Shown: piece after piece, positions 34,774 to 43,841 of the stretch
Numbering within the stretch: position 1 is the first letter of the stretch
Layout: every line of letters begins with the position of its first letter
Source: CAIKNB01 sp041658705
Lineage (GTDB): Bacteria > Patescibacteriota > Patescibacteriia > 2-12-FULL-60-25
Reading direction: 5' to 3'
Length of the DNA stretch: 64,000 nt
NCBI GenBank assembly: GCA_041658705.1
Contig: JBAZZT010000002.1
Span: 62,001 to 126,000 of the forward strand
Notes under the pieces: model-generated
Told to the model about the DNA's origin: nothing
Databases searched by the model: none
Seen by the model: the letters and a program-made list of their open reading frames with translations, nothing else
Position numbers and translations under genes: made by a program

Positions 34774-34941
34774 GGCGAGAGTATACTAAGAAAACTTAAA
34801 GTTTAAAACTTAAAGTTTAAAGCTTAGGGCTAAAATGAAATTTCAGACTAAATAACACCTTAAGCTTTAAACTTTAAACTTTGAGCTTTAAACTATCTCC
34901 GCCGATTGCTTTGCGTCTGTAACTCGGGTAAATTCAGTTTT

Positions 34942-35574
34942 ATGGAAAACGAACTCGCGCACGCCGAAGAAGAATCGAGCGTCGGTCAGGATTTATCTGA
35001 CGACGCGTTGAAAGAAATTACCGACGGCTACGCCGCGCGCATCAAGCTACCTCTGATGAAAAGACCAGTGCGCATCGTCATCTGTCCGGTCGGTCTGGTC
35101 GGTTCAGGAAAAACCACGGTCGTAAAAGCCTTGACCGAACGTCTCGGGTTGATTCGCGTTTCGAGCGATGAAATCAGGATATTGCTTAGGGAGAGGGGTT
35201 ATAATTTCCAGCGAGTCGTTGAGCTGGGCGAACGTGTGTTGAAACGTTTTGCCGAACAAGGTTACAGCTTGATCATAGACTCTGACTGCGTGACCAGATA
35301 CTCTCAAGTCGAAGGACTGGTCGCCAAAACCGGATATAAACCGATCTGGATCCACATCGCCACGCCGGAAAAGACGATTTTGGAACGCCTGAAGAATTAT
35401 CGCGACCACTGGCTGTTCAGCAGCCCGGAAGAAGCGCTGGAAAATTACTCTCGACGCAAACCGCTGCACGCTAAACTCGATATCCCCTTCCTCTTCGTCT
35501 TCGACACTTCGCGCGACGATTTCGCCGCGCAATTAGATCAAGCGACGGCTCTGATCGAAAATATCCGCGCATAG
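34942..35574 (+). CDS. P-loop kinase-like ATPase
   Basis: 210 residues from MENELAHAEEESS. The Walker A is 'CPVGLVGSGKTTVVKALTERLG' near residue 55. The switch 'VRVSSDEIR' type motif (IRVSSDEIRILL) and 'IIDSDCVTR' agree with the AAA_33/Zeta-like kinase superfamily, which phosphorylates small molecules or nucleic acid ends. No toxin-antitoxin partner is adjacent. The exact substrate is unknown. The extra 12 codons upstream are not supported by a ribosome-binding site. Confidence 0.8.
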   Translation: MENELAHAEEESSVGQDLSDDALKEITDGYAARIKLPLMKRPVRIVICPVGLVGSGKTTVVKALTERLGLIRVSSDEIRILLRERGYNFQRVVELGERVLKRFAEQGYSLIIDSDCVTRYSQVEGLVAKTGYKPIWIHIATPEKTILERLKNYRDHWLFSSPEEALENYSRRKPLHAKLDIPFLFVFDTSRDDFAAQLDQATALIENIRA

Positions 35575-35611
35575 AAAACTTTTCAATTTATTAATAGATA
35601 GAGTGAGTAAT

Positions 35612-35638
35612 ACAAACCGCCCTCGAGTAGAGGGCGGG
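35612..35638 (-). terminator. Terminator of the 35663-36067 gene
   Basis: On the minus strand CCGCCCTC-loop-GAGGGCGG is followed by TTTGTATT. It also lies downstream of the convergent kinase gene at 35574. Confidence 0.75.
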
Positions 35639-35662
35639 CGATGAAGCGCAGAGTCGCATCAA

Positions 35663-36067
35663 TCAACAGTGGTGTGGTCGAGACCTCTCCGCGATGACTT
35701 CTTCGAGGACTTCGGCATACTGCTCCGGTATGGCGGCACGCAGCCTATCGCGAAGCGCGGACAACCTGGGCATGTCCGGCGTCGGAAGGAACTGGGGAAT
35801 CATCCAGCCCAGATGCATTTGCTTGCTCGCCTTCGCGAACCACATGTCGCACATCTCCCGAAGAAGCGCCCAATTGTCAGGCGTGACCACGTTTCCTCGC
35901 GCGAGCTGCAGCTTCAAGAAGTCCGCCCAGATATAGATGTAGCACTCGCACTCCATGGGAGAGGAGACGCCGTTGATTTTTGCCGCGGCTTCGAGCTCTT
36001 TCAGATTCTTGCTCTGCACAAGCGCGACAATCTTGCCGACGGGGTATTCAGTAGTCAGGCTCTTCAT
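35663..36067 (-). CDS. Hypothetical protein
   Basis: 134 residues from MKSLTTEYPVGKIVALVQ. The TTG-started longer form (36103) is possible. GGGGAAAGG lies ~12 bases before ATG 36067. Predicted helical, with a Trp/aromatic-rich middle (YIYIWADFLKLQLA, WMIPQFLPTPDMPRL). No family recognised. Own terminator; similar in style to the small genes at 20-21 kb. Confidence 0.65.
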   Translation of the reverse strand: MKSLTTEYPVGKIVALVQSKNLKELEAAAKINGVSSPMECECYIYIWADFLKLQLARGNVVTPDNWALLREMCDMWFAKASKQMHLGWMIPQFLPTPDMPRLSALRDRLRAAIPEQYAEVLEEVIAERSRPHHC

Positions 36068-36210
36068 GAGTGAGGCGACCTTTCCCCTACGCTCTTTGGT
36101 CAAAGCGTAAGTTCAGTCGTCCCACAATAAATGACGTGCGTGGAATGAAGTTACCGTCGTGACGCTCTCTTTGTCAAGGAACGCCTCTTGCGTGGCGGAG
36201 ACGGTTCGCA

Positions 36211-36516
36211 TCAGAACCCTTTGGATTGAATCTGGATTTCGCGTACCGTCATGCCGCCCAAGCGGCGATTGATTTCGTTTTTGAGTTTGAGTTTATCCAC
36301 GCCGAGTTGTTGCTTGGCCGTGGGCGATGCGGTCTCGAATTTGAGCAGACCTTCGCGGAAGGACAAAGGCCCCACTAAAGCGGCTTTTTGTTCTCCCCAC
36401 ACCGCGATCAAGGCATGGCGACTAGCCTCAAAAATGCGCGCAATCTGAAAATCATGCATCCTCGGATCATTCGAGGTGCGCAAGGCGATGACACGCTTGA
36501 GGGAATCGAAGGGCAT
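36211..36516 (-). CDS. DUF721/DciA-like protein
   Basis: 101 residues. 'EASRHALIAVWGEQKAALVGPLSFREGLLKFETASPTAKQQLGVDKLKLKNEIN' has the DUF721 pattern: a small alpha/beta domain in which 'G.L.v...sp..a.ql..lk..l...iN' is conserved. DciA helps load the replicative helicase DnaB in most bacteria. It sits directly upstream of the helicase-nuclease gene on the same strand, but AT-rich inverted repeats lie between. Confidence 0.75.
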   Translation of the reverse strand: MPFDSLKRVIALRTSNDPRMHDFQIARIFEASRHALIAVWGEQKAALVGPLSFREGLLKFETASPTAKQQLGVDKLKLKNEINRRLGGMTVREIQIQSKGF

Positions 36517-36617
36517 GGGAATTAGTTTAAAGCTTAAAACTTAAAGTTTAAAGTTAAGGTTGGGATTTAAGACTTGAATATCACCTAAGCTTTAAACTTT
36601 AAGTTTTAAGCTTTGAG

Positions 36618-39600
36618 CTATTTCCTGTATTCACAGATGTTCTTGAAATCGCAATACTTGCAGATATGAACCGATGGCTTGGGTTCGAAACGCGAGAGCA
36701 GGATTTCCTGCATGCGCGCGGCGATCTCGGCACGGAAAACGTCGCGTTTTTCGTTTTGCAGCAACTCGACTTCCGCCTGTTCGCCGCTGCGCACGAAGAG
36801 GTAGGCCAGTTTTTTGACCGCCAGCCCCATGTCCTCCATGGCCAGTTGATAGATCCACAACTGTTCCTTATCTTTCTTCTCCAAATCATCGGTGCTCTTG
36901 GGTTCGCCCGTCTTGTAGTCAAAGATAGCATGACCGCCTTGCGGCAATTCGTCTATTCGGTCGATTGCGCCTTTGAGCGAGTGTTCGTTGATGCGCCAAT
37001 CGAAAGTGCGTTCGAGGAAGGCGATCGCGGGCGGCGCCGCTGACCAGACCTCGACGAGCCGCTTGATAGCCTCTCTCCCCTCTTTCTTATACGCGTCATG
37101 CTGCGTGCGATCGGTATACCACTCGTCGATCCAATTCGCCTCGAAAATCTCGAGCGCTTCATCCAGGCTCACACGAAAACCTTCTTTGGATGGCGCGCTG
37201 GCCGCCGGCGCTTCGAACAGTCCGCCTTGCACGGCGCGGCCACGGGCCAGATGCAAATCAAGGATCTGCTTCAAGGCATGGTGGATCGAGTTGCCGAAAC
37301 TCTTGTGGAACGAGCCCAAGATAGGGATGCGATAGACGTGGGCGAATTTATATTGCAGCGGGCAATTGCGGAAGGCGGCGAGTTGGGTGAACGAAAAACG
37401 GCGCTTAAGCTCAAACACCTCGCGCTCCGCGGCTTCCGATTCGAAGCGCTGGACGCTGGGAATGAACGATAGTGACTCGGCTGAAGCGCGCGCTGCTTGC
37501 GGCACGATCTCGAATCCAGTCTCGCCCAAAAACACCGAGGGTTTCTTTTTGCGCGCGCCGCCGTAATCCTCGGCGCCGCTGAAAGTCACGCTGTCTTTGG
37601 CGCGCGTCACGGCCACGTAGAACAAACGTCGCTCTTCCTCGATATGCGCATCGCCATCGGGCAAACGCTCGTTGACCAAACCGTCGGGCAAAGGGATGGC
37701 CTCATGGCGCGGCCGCGTGGGAAAACGCTGGTCGACCAAGGAGACGACGAAGACGTGGCGGAATTCCAAACCTTTGGCGCCGTGCACGGTCAAGACTTTG
37801 ACCAGCTCCGGGCCTTCGTCCGGATCGGCCGCCAGCGCGCCCTCTTCCCCGCTCTCGATCTCGGTCTTGAGTTCTTCGAGGAAGCCGCGCGCGGTCGGTC
37901 CGAGCGCGACTTGCTCATAGCGCTTGATGCGGTTGGCGAACGAATTCAAGAGTCCGATGGCTTCTACCTTCTCCGCTTCGGGCATCTTCATGATCGCGCC
38001 GAGATAGCCGGTCTTGTCCAGGATTTCCTGATACACGCGCATGGGCTTTTCGCGCCGCGCCGTCTCGGCCAGCTTCTCGAGCGTCGAGACGAATGAGCGG
38101 GCGCGCGCCACGGCTTCGGCGCTCTCGCGGATCTCGGGCAAGAGCTGGCAATCACGGATTGCGCTCCACAGCGCGATGCCTTTGCGCCCCGCGTATTGGA
38201 GATAGGCCGCGATTTCACGCGCCGCAAAGCTGTAGCACGGCGCGGTCAGGGCGCGCCACACGGCCGATGACTCGTGATAACCGTCGAGTAAAGAAAAAAA
38301 CGCGACCAAATCGACGATCACCGGTTTGGCATACAAGCCGCGCAAAGCATAAAAGCGGAACGGGATGCCGTGGCGTTCGAGCGCGCGGATGAACGGTTCG
38401 GCGCCGTCGTTGGAGCGCGACAAAATCGCGATGTCATCCCACGACAATGTCGCGTCCTGCGTCTTGAGTTCCACGATGCGCTCGGCCACGCCTTCGGCCT
38501 CATCCTCCAGCGTCTTGAACCACAGGACGTCCGCCGTGCCGCCCTCGCCCTTTTCGCTCAAAAGTTTTTTGGACAGTCCGGTGTCGGCGAGTTTGATCTC
38601 GAGGCGGTTAGGATTGTTGTGCTCGATGCCGCGATACGCCGTATCCAGGATCTCTTGATGCGAACGGTAGTTCTTGGCCAGCATGACCGTGACCGCGTCC
38701 GGAAAATCGTCGCGGAATTGCAGGATGTTGGCCAGCGAAGCGCCGCGGAATTTGTAGATGGCTTGATCGTCATCGCCCACCACCGTCAAGTTGCGCGCGC
38801 TCCCGGCCAAAAGTTTGATCAACTCATACTGCGCCCAGTTAGTGTCTTGGAATTCATCCACCAAGATGTAGCGGAATTGTTCGCGCAATTCCTTGAGCAC
38901 GCGCGGCCGCTCGCGCAACAGACGCAACGCCTCCAAGATCAGATCGCCGAAATCAAGCGCACCCTCTTCGCGCAACATGCGGCGATACGCAAAATAGCAA
39001 TCCGCGATTTCTTTGAGCCGCGCCTTTTCCGTCACCGCGGCGTCGGCTGGATCGACGTCCGCATCCAAAATCGCGTTTTCGGCGAATTCAAGATAGCGCT
39101 CCGGCGTCACGCCTTCGTCTTTGGCGCGCGAAAAATGTTTGAGCAGTTCGGACAGGAATTTAACCGGGTTGCCCAGCGGCCGATAATACTCAAGCGGCAA
39201 TTCGTTGATGCGGCGCTTGAGCATGAGCCAAGCGTCGGTCTCGTTCAAAATCTTGAAATGCGTCGGCAAACCGATTTCCAAGCCGTAGCGCTCAAGCAGG
39301 CGCTGACACAACCCGTGGAAAGTCGAGATCCAAAAATCATAAGTGCCGTTAGGCAAGAGTTCCAAGACGCGATCCTCCATCTCACCCGCCGCTTTCTCGG
39401 TGAAGGTCACGGCCAGGAGGTTGTCGGTCGTTATGCTTGAATTTGGAATTTGGAATTTGGAATTCAATAAATGAACATAGCGCTTGGTCAGTACGGTGGT
39501 CTTGCCCGTGCCGGCACCGGCCACAATCAAAAGCGGCCCGGACTCATGAGTCACGGCCTTGAGTTGCTCATCATTCAAACCGTCCAAAAGGCTGGGGAGC

Positions 39601-39662
39601 GGCGCTTTTTCGTCCACCTCCTGCATGCGCACGAGTTTATAGGGCGGGATGAAGGATGACAA
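36618..39662 (-). CDS. UvrD/PcrA-type helicase fused to a PD-(D/E)XK nuclease domain
   Basis: 1,014 residues. Superfamily 1A motifs: Walker A 'IVAGAGTGKTTVLTKRY' (~50), Ia 'AVTFTEKAAGEMEDR', II 'YILVDEFQDTN', III 'GDDDQAIYKFRGA', IV 'NYRSHQEIL', V 'VLTVHGAKGLEFRHVFV', VI 'RLFYVAVTRAKDSV'. The C-terminus holds a PD-(D/E)XK fold ('RIDELPQGGHAIFDYKTGEP') and ends in 'ICKYCDFKNICEY', an AddB-like Cys cluster. It is a likely DNA-end resection or repair enzyme. Residues ~72-82 (NSKFQIPNSS) are encoded by an AT-rich dispersed repeat inserted between motifs I and Ia. Confidence 0.95.
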   Translation of the reverse strand: MSSFIPPYKLVRMQEVDEKAPLPSLLDGLNDEQLKAVTHESGPLLIVAGAGTGKTTVLTKRYVHLLNSKFQIPNSSITTDNLLAVTFTEKAAGEMEDRVLELLPNGTYDFWISTFHGLCQRLLERYGLEIGLPTHFKILNETDAWLMLKRRINELPLEYYRPLGNPVKFLSELLKHFSRAKDEGVTPERYLEFAENAILDADVDPADAAVTEKARLKEIADCYFAYRRMLREEGALDFGDLILEALRLLRERPRVLKELREQFRYILVDEFQDTNWAQYELIKLLAGSARNLTVVGDDDQAIYKFRGASLANILQFRDDFPDAVTVMLAKNYRSHQEILDTAYRGIEHNNPNRLEIKLADTGLSKKLLSEKGEGGTADVLWFKTLEDEAEGVAERIVELKTQDATLSWDDIAILSRSNDGAEPFIRALERHGIPFRFYALRGLYAKPVIVDLVAFFSLLDGYHESSAVWRALTAPCYSFAAREIAAYLQYAGRKGIALWSAIRDCQLLPEIRESAEAVARARSFVSTLEKLAETARREKPMRVYQEILDKTGYLGAIMKMPEAEKVEAIGLLNSFANRIKRYEQVALGPTARGFLEELKTEIESGEEGALAADPDEGPELVKVLTVHGAKGLEFRHVFVVSLVDQRFPTRPRHEAIPLPDGLVNERLPDGDAHIEEERRLFYVAVTRAKDSVTFSGAEDYGGARKKKPSVFLGETGFEIVPQAARASAESLSFIPSVQRFESEAAEREVFELKRRFSFTQLAAFRNCPLQYKFAHVYRIPILGSFHKSFGNSIHHALKQILDLHLARGRAVQGGLFEAPAASAPSKEGFRVSLDEALEIFEANWIDEWYTDRTQHDAYKKEGREAIKRLVEVWSAAPPAIAFLERTFDWRINEHSLKGAIDRIDELPQGGHAIFDYKTGEPKSTDDLEKKDKEQLWIYQLAMEDMGLAVKKLAYLFVRSGEQAEVELLQNEKRDVFRAEIAARMQEILLSRFEPKPSVHICKYCDFKNICEYRK
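39438..39466. repeat. AT-rich 'gaatttggaatttggaatt' repeat inside the helicase gene
   Basis: Three tandem AATTTGG-type units are embedded in the UvrD-like coding sequence. The same unit occurs intergenically at about 15215-15260. It is translated in frame as NSKFQIPNSS. Confidence 0.7.
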
Positions 39663-39709
39663 ATAAAATATCGCTTCGCTAGCCTAAGCGGAACGCGAGC
39701 GCACCCCTC

Positions 39710-39798
39710 TGTCATCCTGAGCGAGCACGGCGAGTCGAAGGACCTTTAGCAGCAAACCGTTCTGCTGATAAAGGTCTTTCGACAAGCTCAAGATGATA
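39710..39798. repeat. Dispersed palindromic repeat (same family as 5.6 kb)
   Basis: CTGTCATCCTGAGC at the left, GTCGAAGGACCTTTAGCAGC inside, the partner TAAAGGTCTTTCGAC and a slightly diverged GCTCAAGATGATAA end at the right. Confidence 0.8.
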
Positions 39799-39821
39799 AA
39801 ATTAATCAGCTCTTTAATAAC

Positions 39822-39854
39822 AAAAAACAGCGCGCCGGAGTTGTCCGACGCGCC
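39822..39854 (-). terminator. Terminator of the 39872-41041 gene
   Basis: Minus strand: GGCGCGTCGG-loop-CCGGCGCGC followed by TGTTTTTTG, eighteen bases after the stop codon. Confidence 0.85.
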
Positions 39855-39871
39855 ATGAGACGACTTGGGAA

Positions 39872-41041
39872 TTACTCTGGCTGATTCTGCGTCAGCCGTT
39901 GCGCCGCGAGCGTGGCGGCGTACTCGATGCCGTCGAGCGTGCCGAAGCGCTTGAGGATCTCGGCATAGTACGCATCGATCCCAGGTTGGAGCGCCTTGGC
40001 TTGGTCGATGGCGTCGCCCGCTTCGAGTTCCGGCGTCATGATCACCCCCAGACCCAGCTTCTCGACCGAACGGTTGTTGAAGAAGATCTCGGGGAAATCG
40101 TCGGCCAGGAACGGCGGACAGAGTAGCGGCTTGCGGTTGAGGTTGGCGAGCCAAATCGTGTTCCACGCCGCCCGCGCATACACGCCCTGGATGGACGGAT
40201 GCCCGACGAAACGCGGATGCAGCACGCGCGCCGCCGGTACATTCGGCGTCGGTTGGTTGGTATAAAGCGTCCAACCCAACTTCGTGACCTGGCTGTACAG
40301 GCGGTCGAGATACGGGATGCCCGAGACCAAGACATAAATCCCCGGTTCCAGCTCTTCCGCGAAATCCGTGGGCTGCGGCGGGTGAAAGAGCGGCGGCGTC
40401 ACCGATGTCCCCTCTTTCCAGCTTTCGAGCGGCCGTGTGTCGTAGGAAAAGACCGACGGCATGGGCTGCAGATACATGTCCCAGCCGTCCTCGGCTTGGC
40501 GCATGAGTTCCGCAGCTTTTTCGAGGTCAGCCTTGCCGTAACGCGCGAACACTTCCTCGTCCTCCGCGGCGCGCAGGATCCTCTCGAAGAAACCGATCGA
40601 GGAATAGAACAGGCTCTTTTTGCCCAGGCGCAGGTTGGGATTGCGGCTGACCGTACAGACGATGTCCTCGGGAGCGATGGCGACCTTGGCGCCGCTCATG
40701 CTCAAACCTTCGGATTGACCCGAGAGGATTTCATCGGCTGCGGCCTGTGTCGCGGGATAATTCTCGATGAGTTTCTGGAGCGTCAAGGAAAAATCCTTTC
40801 CGTCGTACAGAAGATTCTGCAGCGCCGCGCCCAAGGCAGGATGGAAGACGAACAAGTCGGGATCATTTTCCAACAGCGCAGGGAAATCCTCGCGCACCAA
40901 ACGGCGCATTTTTTCGCCATACGCATCGGGGACGAGAATCCTGACTTCTTCCGTCAATTTCTCGCGGATGCCCAAGGCCCAATCAATGGCGCGCAAAAAG
41001 GGTCCGTTGCCGCAACCAAAGTTGGTCAGGATATATTTCAT
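39872..41041 (-). CDS. Hypothetical protein, possible GT-B-type glycosyltransferase
   Basis: 389 residues from MKYILTNFGCGNGPFLRAIDWALGI. The N-terminal Gly-rich strand-loop-helix and the C-terminal segment 'GHPSIQGVYARAAWNTIWLANLNRKPLLCPPFLADDFPEIFFNNRSVEKLGLG' resemble the donor-binding half of GT-B enzymes (MurG/GT28-like: G-x-x-x-x-x-E/A, then P-x, then D-x-P-x-x-x-N). Neither half gives a confident family, so this is a fold-level guess. Single gene with its own terminator. Confidence 0.65.
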   Translation of the reverse strand: MKYILTNFGCGNGPFLRAIDWALGIREKLTEEVRILVPDAYGEKMRRLVREDFPALLENDPDLFVFHPALGAALQNLLYDGKDFSLTLQKLIENYPATQAAADEILSGQSEGLSMSGAKVAIAPEDIVCTVSRNPNLRLGKKSLFYSSIGFFERILRAAEDEEVFARYGKADLEKAAELMRQAEDGWDMYLQPMPSVFSYDTRPLESWKEGTSVTPPLFHPPQPTDFAEELEPGIYVLVSGIPYLDRLYSQVTKLGWTLYTNQPTPNVPAARVLHPRFVGHPSIQGVYARAAWNTIWLANLNRKPLLCPPFLADDFPEIFFNNRSVEKLGLGVIMTPELEAGDAIDQAKALQPGIDAYYAEILKRFGTLDGIEYAATLAAQRLTQNQPE

Positions 41042-41071
41042 GCCCATGAGATTAACATCCCTTGCATAATT

Positions 41072-42007
41072 CTACAATTTCGCGCCATGAAAGGAGCCTT
41101 CGTCAGCATTGACGAAGCGTGCGCAAACTAGCTTTTTTCTCGAGAAAAGCCAAGACCTTCTCTCCTCTTTGCCCCACGCGACGATAAGCGCGTGGGCATT
41201 TTGCCAGGATATAGTAGGGGCGCATGCCATGCGCCCTTTGGTTAGTCTGTAGCCAGAATGGAAAACCGATTCACAGACTTCGCGGATTTCGTCGTAAGGG
41301 CGAATAAGCCAGCGCGGGTTACCGGTCAATTTTTCCAGCAAGCGGCGCGTGTAGGTGTCGACAACAAAGATGGGTTGGTCGAGGGCGAAGAGTAGGATGG
41401 TGTCAGCCGTCTCATGACCTACGCCCCAAAGCGACAGAAGTTTTTCGCGGGCTTTCGCGATTATGTCATCCTGAGCGAAGCGGAGCGCAGTCGAAGGACC
41501 TTTATAAAGATCCTTCGGTCGGCTTTGAGCCTCCTCAAGACGACAATTTTTCAGGATGTTCCGCAAATCCCCTCCCAGTTCTTCTTCCACGAACTGCGCG
41601 AAGAGTTTGAGTTTTTTGGCTTTTTGTTTGTAATAACCGGAACTGCGAATCACGGGCTCCAAACGCGAGGGCGGAATTTTGGCCAAGCGGTGCGAATCCA
41701 AAAGATCTTTCCGCGCCAACTCCAACAAGGCACGCTCGACATTGCTCCAGGCCGTGTTCTGGGTCAGGATGGCGCCGACAGCGACTTCAAAAGCACACGC
41801 GGCTTTGGTTTTGCAATGCCAATATTTACGGCTCGGCGGATTATGCAGGATGACCAATGTTCCGTGCTCTATGCTCCGTGCTCCATGACTCTCCACCACC
41901 CGCGGCCACCAACCTTGCGGCGCGCGAGTCTCCTCCAAACGCAAAACAAATTTCCGCAATTTACGCGCGGCAGCAAGATCAGCGCGGGAAAATTTAGTCA
42001 TGTTCAT
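41072..42007 (-). CDS. Endonuclease III-like HhH-GPD base-excision glycosylase with in-frame repeat insertions
   Basis: 311 residues. Core motifs: 'FEVAVGAILTQNTAWSNVERAL' (~75-96), the helix-hairpin-helix 'LLSLWGVGHETADTILLFALDQPIFVVDTYTRRLLEKL' with the catalytic Asp in VVDTYT, and a downstream helix set. It would remove damaged bases. Two blocks interrupt the expected sequence. The peptide from NCRLEEAQSRPKDLYKGP onward (~28 residues) is encoded by a 41464-41548 copy of the 5.6-kb repeat family. RLTKGRMACAPTISWQ spans a 'GGGGCGCATGCCATGCGCCC' repeat at 41213-41240. The frame stays open through both, so the gene may still work. Confidence 0.88.
   Translation of the reverse strand: MNMTKFSRADLAAARKLRKFVLRLEETRAPQGWWPRVVESHGARSIEHGTLVILHNPPSRKYWHCKTKAACAFEVAVGAILTQNTAWSNVERALLELARKDLLDSHRLAKIPPSRLEPVIRSSGYYKQKAKKLKLFAQFVEEELGGDLRNILKNCRLEEAQSRPKDLYKGPSTALRFAQDDIIAKAREKLLSLWGVGHETADTILLFALDQPIFVVDTYTRRLLEKLTGNPRWLIRPYDEIREVCESVFHSGYRLTKGRMACAPTISWQNAHALIVAWGKEERRSWLFSRKKLVCARFVNADEGSFHGAKL
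41213..41240. repeat. 'GGGCGCATGxCATGCGCCC' inverted repeat inside a coding gene
   Basis: Palindromic AGGGGCGCATGCCATGCGCC unit within the endonuclease III-like gene. Related units lie between genes at about 3623, 5590, 11020 and 52300. Confidence 0.75.
41464..41548. repeat. Dispersed palindromic repeat inside a coding gene
   Basis: TGTCATCCTGAGCGAAGC, then GTCGAAGGACCTTTATAAAG, then ATCCTTCGGTCGGC and a diverged right end CAAGACGACAA. Same family as 5631-5755 and 17687-17787, but located in the endonuclease III-like reading frame. Confidence 0.8.
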
Positions 42008-42070
42008 AAAATAACACGACGGAGATTTCTTAGCTCGACCGTTGGACGGCCTCGTTCGAACATAAAGTTA

Positions 42071-42165
42071 ATGTCATCCTCGAGCGCAGCGAAGGATCTT
42101 CCTATACCTTAAGGAATAGGAAGATTCTTCGGCCGTCAGACGGCCTCAAGAATGACAGTCTCTTA
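42071..42165. repeat. Dispersed repeat ('aaggatcttcctataccttaa' family)
   Basis: TGTCATCCTCGAGCGCAGCG, AAGGATCTTCCTATACCTTA, a GGCCGTCAGACGGCC hairpin and AAGAATGACAG. Matches 9281-9379 and 24299-24403. Confidence 0.8.
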
Positions 42166-42195
42166 TTTTGGCTACCGTCTACCCTCTATTTTAAA

Positions 42196-42222
42196 GAAAT
42201 CCCGGCACACGTATGTGCCGGG
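42196..42222 (-). terminator. Terminator of the 42230-43576 gene
   Basis: Minus strand CCCGGCACA-TAC-GTGTGCCGGG followed by ATTTCTTTAAA; lies eight bases after the stop codon. Confidence 0.8.
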
Positions 42223-42229
42223 CAAGGTA

Positions 42230-43576
42230 TCAGAGGTCCGCTTCCGTCGCCACGACCTCGATCAGACGGGTCTGGCGCGGCGAGACGGAGATGAAGAAGC
42301 GCAGGGCGCCCGCCAAATGACTGAAACAGTATTCGCGGACAGATGGCGGCAGGTCATCCAGACTCGTGAGGTCGGGTTCCACGATGCGCAGAGCGTGCAA
42401 CAGACTGTTCCTGAAATCCGTCAAAGCTGGGTCTTGCCGGATGCGCTTCAGCCATTTGTTGCGGATGCAACGCGCCAAGGCGAGCGAATGGTTGATCGAA
42501 GCGCCGCGGTCAGTCAGGTCGCCCAGGACATACGGCGTGTTCACGTGGAACGGCACGCTGAAGGGCTGGCCGGTGCGCAGCATCTCGAGGACGCCGTTGC
42601 GGATCACATACGTGCCGGACATCAATTCGTCTTCGCCGATGGAGTAGTCGCTGAACTTGAAGTAGCGGTTGGTTTCGGTCAGCGATTCCCAGCCGCGGCC
42701 CACGAGAATGCGCGTGCCTTTGTGGCCGAGTTTTTGCGTCGGTCGCCTGTCCGAGATTACGCGACGCACCACCTTGGCGTTCGCCGCTAGCATGGCGGCG
42801 ATTTGCTTGAGCAGCGTCTCGCGCAAGCCAGCTTCCAATCCGCTGAAACGCGGGTCGGTCGACGGAAACGCTTGGATGCAGCGACTCAAGACCCTGCTTT
42901 CCAATCCGCCGCCGTTCTCCGCTTGCTCTGCGAATTCGACGGGATTGATGACACAACCGTTGTGTCCGATCCAAGTACGCGCTTCCGTGTCCGTATCCGA
43001 ACGCAGATGGAAGGCGACGACTTTGCGCGATAGCGGTCGCCCATTCTCGAGGTCGCGACCCAGATAGAACTCGTTGATGCGCGTGACCTGCTCGCTGGCG
43101 TGCCGATCCGCAGCTTCGATGTCATGTCCCCAGGCGGCGCAAGACTCGGTGTGCGGATGGCTGCTTGAGTGATGAGTCACGAACAACACGATGTGCAGCA
43201 TGCCTTGCGATCCGGCGCGCTGTTGTTCTTCGTGCATCTCCTTGAACAGCACCAGGTTAGGCTCATCCATGCCGCCGATCTTGTTGCCCGCGGTGGGCAC
43301 CAGATTGGCGACGCCCGGCGGCAGACCCAGCGCTTCTTCCACATCCTGTTCGCGCTCGTCCATGCAGACATGGATGAGCGGCAAGGCCACGGCGGACACG
43401 AGATAGGCGTGGCGCGCCGATTCTTGTGCGATGTAGTCGCGCGACTTCTGGTTGCACTCGCGATAGAAGAGCGCGTCGGCCTCGTCCAACTTCAGTTGGT
43501 CGTGCGGAATGACGATCCAAGGGATGTGTCTGCCGGCCACATGGCGCGGTACTTCCGTGGCGATGGTCATGCTCAT
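42230..43576 (-). CDS. Hypothetical protein with a possible beta-carbonic-anhydrase-like zinc site
   Basis: 448 residues from MSMTIATEVPRHVAGR; ACGGAGGACC upstream supports this start over the longer frame. In the first third 'LPLIHVCMDEREQDVEEALGLPPGVANLVPTAGNKIG' recalls the Cys-x-Asp-x-Arg zinc/dyad motif of beta-carbonic anhydrases. 'MLHIVLFVTHHSSSHPHTESCAAWG' offers a His...Cys pair like their second zinc-ligand motif. The remaining two thirds has no recognised domain. This is an inference from motif order; the protein could be an unrelated enzyme or a structural family. Confidence 0.7.
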   Translation of the reverse strand: MSMTIATEVPRHVAGRHIPWIVIPHDQLKLDEADALFYRECNQKSRDYIAQESARHAYLVSAVALPLIHVCMDEREQDVEEALGLPPGVANLVPTAGNKIGGMDEPNLVLFKEMHEEQQRAGSQGMLHIVLFVTHHSSSHPHTESCAAWGHDIEAADRHASEQVTRINEFYLGRDLENGRPLSRKVVAFHLRSDTDTEARTWIGHNGCVINPVEFAEQAENGGGLESRVLSRCIQAFPSTDPRFSGLEAGLRETLLKQIAAMLAANAKVVRRVISDRRPTQKLGHKGTRILVGRGWESLTETNRYFKFSDYSIGEDELMSGTYVIRNGVLEMLRTGQPFSVPFHVNTPYVLGDLTDRGASINHSLALARCIRNKWLKRIRQDPALTDFRNSLLHALRIVEPDLTSLDDLPPSVREYCFSHLAGALRFFISVSPRQTRLIEVVATEADL

Positions 43577-43841
43577 GATGATCCGGTCCTCCGTTGTAAG
43601 GGGCGCGTCTTGCAAAACACACGGCAAAACGAGCCGCTATATTAGACGTGTGGGACAAAATAGTCAAGAGTCAGCTTTAAAAAGTATCTAGTTAGGACTT
43701 ACGCCTCTGACGTTCGTCTGGCTTGACGCAACCCCCCTGACCCCCGCCTGGCTAGACTAAGGAGATTTCAATGAACTACCCCGCAGCAGAGCTGGCGCGG
43801 AATTTACAAGTTAAAAAAGGAAAGGCCTAAAGTATCCAGGT

